Below, in pieces: positions 6,318-8,219 of a stretch of DNA of 8,219 nucleotides. The notes under the pieces are model-generated. The model saw only the letters and a list, made by a program, of their open reading frames with translations. It ran no database searches and had not been told where the DNA came from. Origin of the DNA: an uncultured bacterium (lineage in GTDB: Bacteria; Bacillota_I; Bacilli_A; RF39; UBA660); NCBI GenBank assembly GCA_900314225.1, contig OMUM01000144.1, positions 1 to 8,219 of the forward strand, written 5' to 3'. Position 1 is the first letter of the stretch. Every line of letters starts with the position of its first letter. The position numbers were made by a program, and so were the translations under genes.

Positions 6318-6353
6318 ACAAATGAATAAACAAGTGTTCAAAAAGGAGCAAAA

Positions 6354-6926
6354 ATGGATAGAAGAGTTAAATATACAAAGAAAGTAATAAAAGATACATT
6401 TTTATCGCTTTTAGAGAAGAAGAATATTTCCAATATATCTGTAAAAGAACTATGTGAAATGGCAGATATTAATAGGGGAACATTTTATAGGTATTATATA
6501 GATATCTATGATTTATTAAAAAAAATTGAAGATGAATTTATTGAAGAAATCAAAAATTCAAATTCAATGATGCATATGCAAGAGCATTCAATTTATACTT
6601 TTACAAAAGAGATATTAAATATTTTTGAAAATAATAAAAAATTAGTCAGGGTCTTGTTTAATGCAGATAGTAATATATACTTTTTAGATGAAGTATTAGA
6701 AATTGCTTATGAAAAGTGTATTGGTAATTGGGAAAAAAACAAACATTTTGATGATAATAAAGAATTGCAAAACTCAGTTGTTTTTATTTTTAATGGAGCA
6801 CTCGGAGTAATAAACTACTGGGTAAAGAATGACTTCAATGTATCAGCTGATGTTTTAGCAAAATATATTGAAAATTATTGTCTAGGTGGAGTAAATAAAT
6901 TTATTCCTAAAGAAAATAATTTGTAA
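6354..6926 (+). CDS. TetR/AcrR-family transcriptional regulator
   Basis: A 190-residue protein with a normal TetR layout. Residues 8-60 form the DNA-binding domain: TKKVIKDTFLSLLEKKNISNISVKELCEMADINRGTFYRYY, with the recognition helix at about 39-48 (the INRGTFYRYY stretch is the family hallmark, usually VSRGTFYRHF). The remainder is helical, with a C-terminal ligand-binding and dimerisation domain containing FNGALGVINYWVKNDF, typical of the TetR_C_8-like group that pairs with short N-terminal domains. The ATG is preceded by AAGGAG (6342-6347) with about six bases of spacing. The gene is divergent from the acyl-CoA ligase with 146 bases between them, which suggests it represses the ligase-lipoprotein pair and itself, perhaps in response to an acyl-CoA or related ligand; that is inference from arrangement. 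uppP follows 61 bases after its stop, with no terminator between, so read-through is possible. Confidence 0.85.
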   Translation: MDRRVKYTKKVIKDTFLSLLEKKNISNISVKELCEMADINRGTFYRYYIDIYDLLKKIEDEFIEEIKNSNSMMHMQEHSIYTFTKEILNIFENNKKLVRVLFNADSNIYFLDEVLEIAYEKCIGNWEKNKHFDDNKELQNSVVFIFNGALGVINYWVKNDFNVSADVLAKYIENYCLGGVNKFIPKENNL

Positions 6927-6941
6927 AATTATGTATTTTAG

Positions 6942-6970
6942 TTAATATTAATATTATTTTATGATACAAT
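6942..6970 (+). promoter_or_regulatory. Candidate extended -10 promoter before uppP
   Basis: TTAATA (6942-6947) and TACAAT (6965-6970) are 17 bases apart, with TGA (6962-6964) giving an extended -10. Transcription would start near 6977, at or inside the ribosome binding site, leaving an unusually short leader. This weakens the call, and read-through from the regulator gene is the alternative. Confidence 0.3.
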
Positions 6971-6975
6971 CTAAT

Positions 6976-6982
6976 AGGAGGG
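6976..6982 (+). promoter_or_regulatory. Ribosome binding site fixing the uppP start
   Basis: AGGAGGG lies five bases before the ATG at 6988. The earlier in-frame ATG at 6961 has no such site and would add nine residues that the family does not need. Confidence 0.75.
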
Positions 6983-6987
6983 TATAT

Positions 6988-7815
6988 ATGATAGAGATAA
7001 TTAAAGCAGTATTATTTGGTATAGTAGAGGGAATCACAGAATGGTTACCTATATCATCAACAGGTCATATGATTTTATTAGATGAATTTATTAATTTAAA
7101 TGTATCTAATGATTTTTACAAATTATTTGAAGTTGTAATACAACTTGGTGCGATACTTGCAGTTGTAGTATTATTTTTCAAAAGTATTTGGCCTCTAAAA
7201 AAGAAGAATGAAAAGGTGGTACTAGACAAAAAAACACTAAATCTATGGGGAAAAATCCTTGTTGCTTGCATACCAGCGGCAGTAATAGGTCTTGTAGCAG
7301 ATGATTGGTTAGATGAACATTTATATAATAGTGTTGTAGTATCATTAGCATTAATAATCTATGGTATTGTTTTTATAGTAATTGAAAGCAAAAATGTGGG
7401 TAAAAGAACAACAAAATCTGTAGAAAAAATTACTTATAAACAAGCACTACAAATAGGTGCATTTCAATTATTAGCACTTATCCCAGGCACATCAAGAAGT
7501 GGATCTACAATAATTGGTGGATTATTAATAGGTTTAGAAAGAAGTGTGGCAGCAGAGTTTACATTCTTTTTGGCGATTCCAGTAATGGCAGGTGCATCGT
7601 TACTAAAGCTTGCTAAATATATCATAAAAGTAGGTTTTGTTTTTAGTGGGTTAGAAGTAGCAATTTTGTTAATAGCAACAATTACTGCATTTATAGTAAG
7701 CATACTAGTTATTAAATTCCTAATGAATTATATTAGAAAACATGATTTTAAAGTATTTGGATACTATAGAATAGCATTAGGTATTCTTGTATTACTATAC
7801 TTTTTAATAAAATAA
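6988..7815 (+). CDS. uppP: Undecaprenyl-diphosphatase (bacitracin resistance protein)
   Basis: A 275-residue integral membrane enzyme of the BacA/UppP family, of usual family length from the ATG at 6988. It removes a phosphate from undecaprenyl diphosphate to regenerate the lipid carrier undecaprenyl phosphate for peptidoglycan and wall polymer synthesis; overproduction gives bacitracin resistance. Both signature motifs are intact: EGITEWLPISSTGH (14-27) with the conserved Glu 14, Glu 18, Ser 23/24 and His 27, and PGTSRSGST (166-174) with the catalytic Arg 170. Hydrophobic segments near 50-66, 90-104, 115-133, 175-184, 191-207, 219-243 and 258-273 fit the family fold of transmembrane helices with re-entrant loops. 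It is the last gene before a terminator hairpin (7814-7842) and lies downstream of the TetR-type regulator. Nothing is truncated. The same lipid carrier serves GtrII-type enzymes, but the GtrII-like gene is in a separate gene run. Confidence 0.95.
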   Translation: MIEIIKAVLFGIVEGITEWLPISSTGHMILLDEFINLNVSNDFYKLFEVVIQLGAILAVVVLFFKSIWPLKKKNEKVVLDKKTLNLWGKILVACIPAAVIGLVADDWLDEHLYNSVVVSLALIIYGIVFIVIESKNVGKRTTKSVEKITYKQALQIGAFQLLALIPGTSRSGSTIIGGLLIGLERSVAAEFTFFLAIPVMAGASLLKLAKYIIKVGFVFSGLEVAILLIATITAFIVSILVIKFLMNYIRKHDFKVFGYYRIALGILVLLYFLIK

Positions 7816-7842
7816 AGAGTAATTTTTTTCGTTACTCTTTTT
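7814..7842 (+). terminator. Rho-independent terminator of uppP
   Basis: AAAGAGTAA (7814-7822) and TTACTCTTT (7832-7840) form a 9-bp perfect stem around a nine-base loop, followed by TT before AGG. The stem begins within the uppP stop codon. The T-tract is short (TTTTT counting the end of the stem), so termination may be partial. Confidence 0.72.
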
Positions 7843-7864
7843 AGGTGGGAGAAGGAGAAGTAAA

Positions 7865-7927
7865 ATGAAGAAAGAAAAAGAAGAAACAAAAAAAGCATTA
7901 GTAAAAAGTAGGTGCAAACAGGGTTGA
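7865..7927 (+). CDS. Possible 20-residue peptide gene or decayed gene start
   Basis: An ATG preceded by GGGAGAAGGAGAAG (the AAGGAG core at 7852-7857 lies seven bases upstream) opens a frame of 20 codons ending in TGA at 7925-7927. The peptide starts MKKEKEETKKALVKSR, is strongly basic, has no membrane segment and contains a single Cys near the end. It lies between two terminators and I see no clear promoter of its own. It could be a leader or small peptide, or the 5' remnant of a longer gene lost by deletion. I do not recognise it, and coding status is uncertain despite the very good ribosome binding site. Confidence 0.3.
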   Translation: MKKEKEETKKALVKSRCKQG

Positions 7928-7962
7928 TTTATGATTGTCAAGTGTTAAAATATAGTAAAATG

Positions 7963-7999
7963 AAATAATTATCTGAATAGACAGGTAGTTATTTTTTTT
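7963..7999 (+). terminator. Rho-independent terminator
   Basis: AAATAATTATCT (7963-7974) pairs with AGGTAGTTATTT (7983-7994) over 12 positions, including two G-U pairs, around the loop GAATAGAC. A T-tract follows, giving eight consecutive T at 7992-7999. Its orientation is +. It ends whatever is transcribed from 7843 onward and isolates the next promoter. Confidence 0.8.
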
Positions 8000-8009
8000 C
8001 TAATTGTTA

Positions 8010-8037
8010 TTGACATTATTAAAAAAAGTGTTATTAT
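8010..8037 (+). promoter_or_regulatory. Sigma-A-like promoter of the right-edge gene
   Basis: A perfect -35 TTGACA (8010-8015) is followed after 16 bases by TATTAT (8032-8037); TATAAA at 8035-8040 is a slightly displaced alternative. It lies directly after the terminator and about 45 bases before the next start codon. A 9-bp inverted repeat, CTAATTGTT (8000-8008) and AACAATTAG (8042-8050), brackets it. Confidence 0.6.
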
Positions 8038-8082
8038 AAAAAACAATTAGTATTTTGTAAGTGTCGGAATGAGGTGGTCTTT

Positions 8083-8219
8083 ATGGTGAGAAAACTTCAA
8101 TTTGGGCTAGTTCCTAAATCGTTACCAAGTACAAATTCTCTTACAGGATTAATGACCTCTCAAAATGATACTATTAAGAAGAGCAGTACCCCACAAAAGA
8201 AGTGGACTGTTCTTCTTTT
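8083..8219 (+). CDS. Right-edge protein, partial; possible clostripain-like (C11) peptidase
   Basis: The ATG lies five bases after GAGGTGG (8071-8077), and the frame stays open for 45 codons to the window end, so the gene is cut off at its 3' side. The visible N-terminus begins MVRKLQFGLVPKSLPS, is Ser/Thr/Lys/Gln-rich, and has no signal peptide or membrane helix. It ends KKWTVLLF. A KKWT[VL]L[VLF][YF] stretch after a short polar leader is how many clostripain-related (C11) cysteine peptidases begin their catalytic domain, usually continuing with an acidic/Asn motif such as DGDNNLE, but that next segment is outside the window. The gene has its own promoter and an upstream terminator, so it is an independent unit from uppP. 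The product assignment is a weak hint only; the coding call itself is good. Confidence 0.65.
   Translation, partial: MVRKLQFGLVPKSLPSTNSLTGLMTSQNDTIKKSSTPQKKWTVLL

Noticed and set aside
6961..6987. An earlier ATG start for uppP, adding nine residues
   Set aside because: It lacks a ribosome binding site, while AGGAGGG is correctly placed for the ATG at 6988, where the family N-terminus begins.
2312..7815. A functional unit made of the GtrII-like enzyme and UppP sharing the undecaprenyl carrier
   Set aside because: The two genes are separated by a terminator and by genes on both strands with a different theme, so a shared carrier does not show a shared operon or pathway.
7935..7961. Promoter-like pair TTGTCA and TAAAAT
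   Set aside because: The spacer is 15 bases and any transcript would begin inside the following terminator hairpin, so no useful product would result.
8000..8050. A 9-bp perfect inverted repeat (CTAATTGTT / AACAATTAG) bracketing the promoter, suggestive of an invertible promoter
   Set aside because: The repeats are short, the enclosed segment is only 33 bases, no recombinase gene is visible, and repeats of this length and spacing are expected many times by chance in DNA this AT-rich.
1..8219. Mycoplasma origin, suggested by resemblance of two proteins to Mbov_0395 and Mbov_0396 families
   Set aside because: Genes end at TGA and encode Trp by TGG, and the window carries uppP, a wall-precursor gene, so a wall-bearing low-GC Bacillota fits better.

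Overview
The window comes from a low-GC, AT-rich Bacillota (Firmicutes) genome. Evidence: strong AGGAGG-type ribosome binding sites, A/T-ending codons, a Gram-positive style lipoprotein, rho-independent terminators with T-tracts, and standard TGA stops, so it is not a recoded mycoplasma. I cannot fix the genus. A gut clostridial or erysipelotrichial background would fit, but that is inference.

Layout. (1) Positions 1-59 look like the right end of an IS3-family (IS150-group) insertion sequence whose body lies to the left of the window. (2) Positions 141-3739, + strand, hold a tightly packed gene run. It starts with three conjugation-type (type IV secretion) membrane genes: a small VirB2/TrbC pilin-like protein (Mbov_0395 type), a TrbL/VirB6-like polytopic protein (Mbov_0396 type) and a small VirB3/PrgI-like protein. 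These are followed by a 60-residue charged protein of unknown function and a GtrII-type membrane glycosyltransferase. The VirB4-type ATPase expected after VirB3 is absent, so this looks like a remnant or rearranged edge of an integrative conjugative element. (3) A perfect 11-bp-stem hairpin at 3746-3774 separates this run from the convergent genes. (4) Positions 3773-6207, - strand, hold an acyl-CoA ligase-like AMP-forming enzyme followed downstream by an unrecognised lipoprotein. (5) Positions 6208-6353 are a divergent control region with candidate promoters and an operator. The TetR-family regulator at 6354-6926 reads away from the ligase and is the likely controller of both sides. (6) uppP (undecaprenyl-diphosphatase) follows on the + strand and ends in a terminator hairpin at 7814-7842. 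(7) Positions 7843-7999 hold a 20-codon reading frame with a good ribosome binding site, then a second terminator. (8) A sigma-A-like promoter leads into a coding region that runs off the right edge. Its last visible residues (KKWTVLLF) faintly recall the start of clostripain-type (C11) peptidases.

How the parts may work together. Regions 3-6 look like ordinary chromosomal housekeeping or lipid-related genes. The conjugation-type genes and the GtrII gene look like accessory DNA beside an insertion sequence. GtrII-type enzymes use undecaprenyl-phosphate-glucose and UppP regenerates undecaprenyl phosphate, but the two genes are about 3.2 kb apart, with genes of both strands between them, so I do not read them as one pathway unit. 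No stretch longer than 300 bases lacks a gene. I saw no tRNA, rRNA or CRISPR array.
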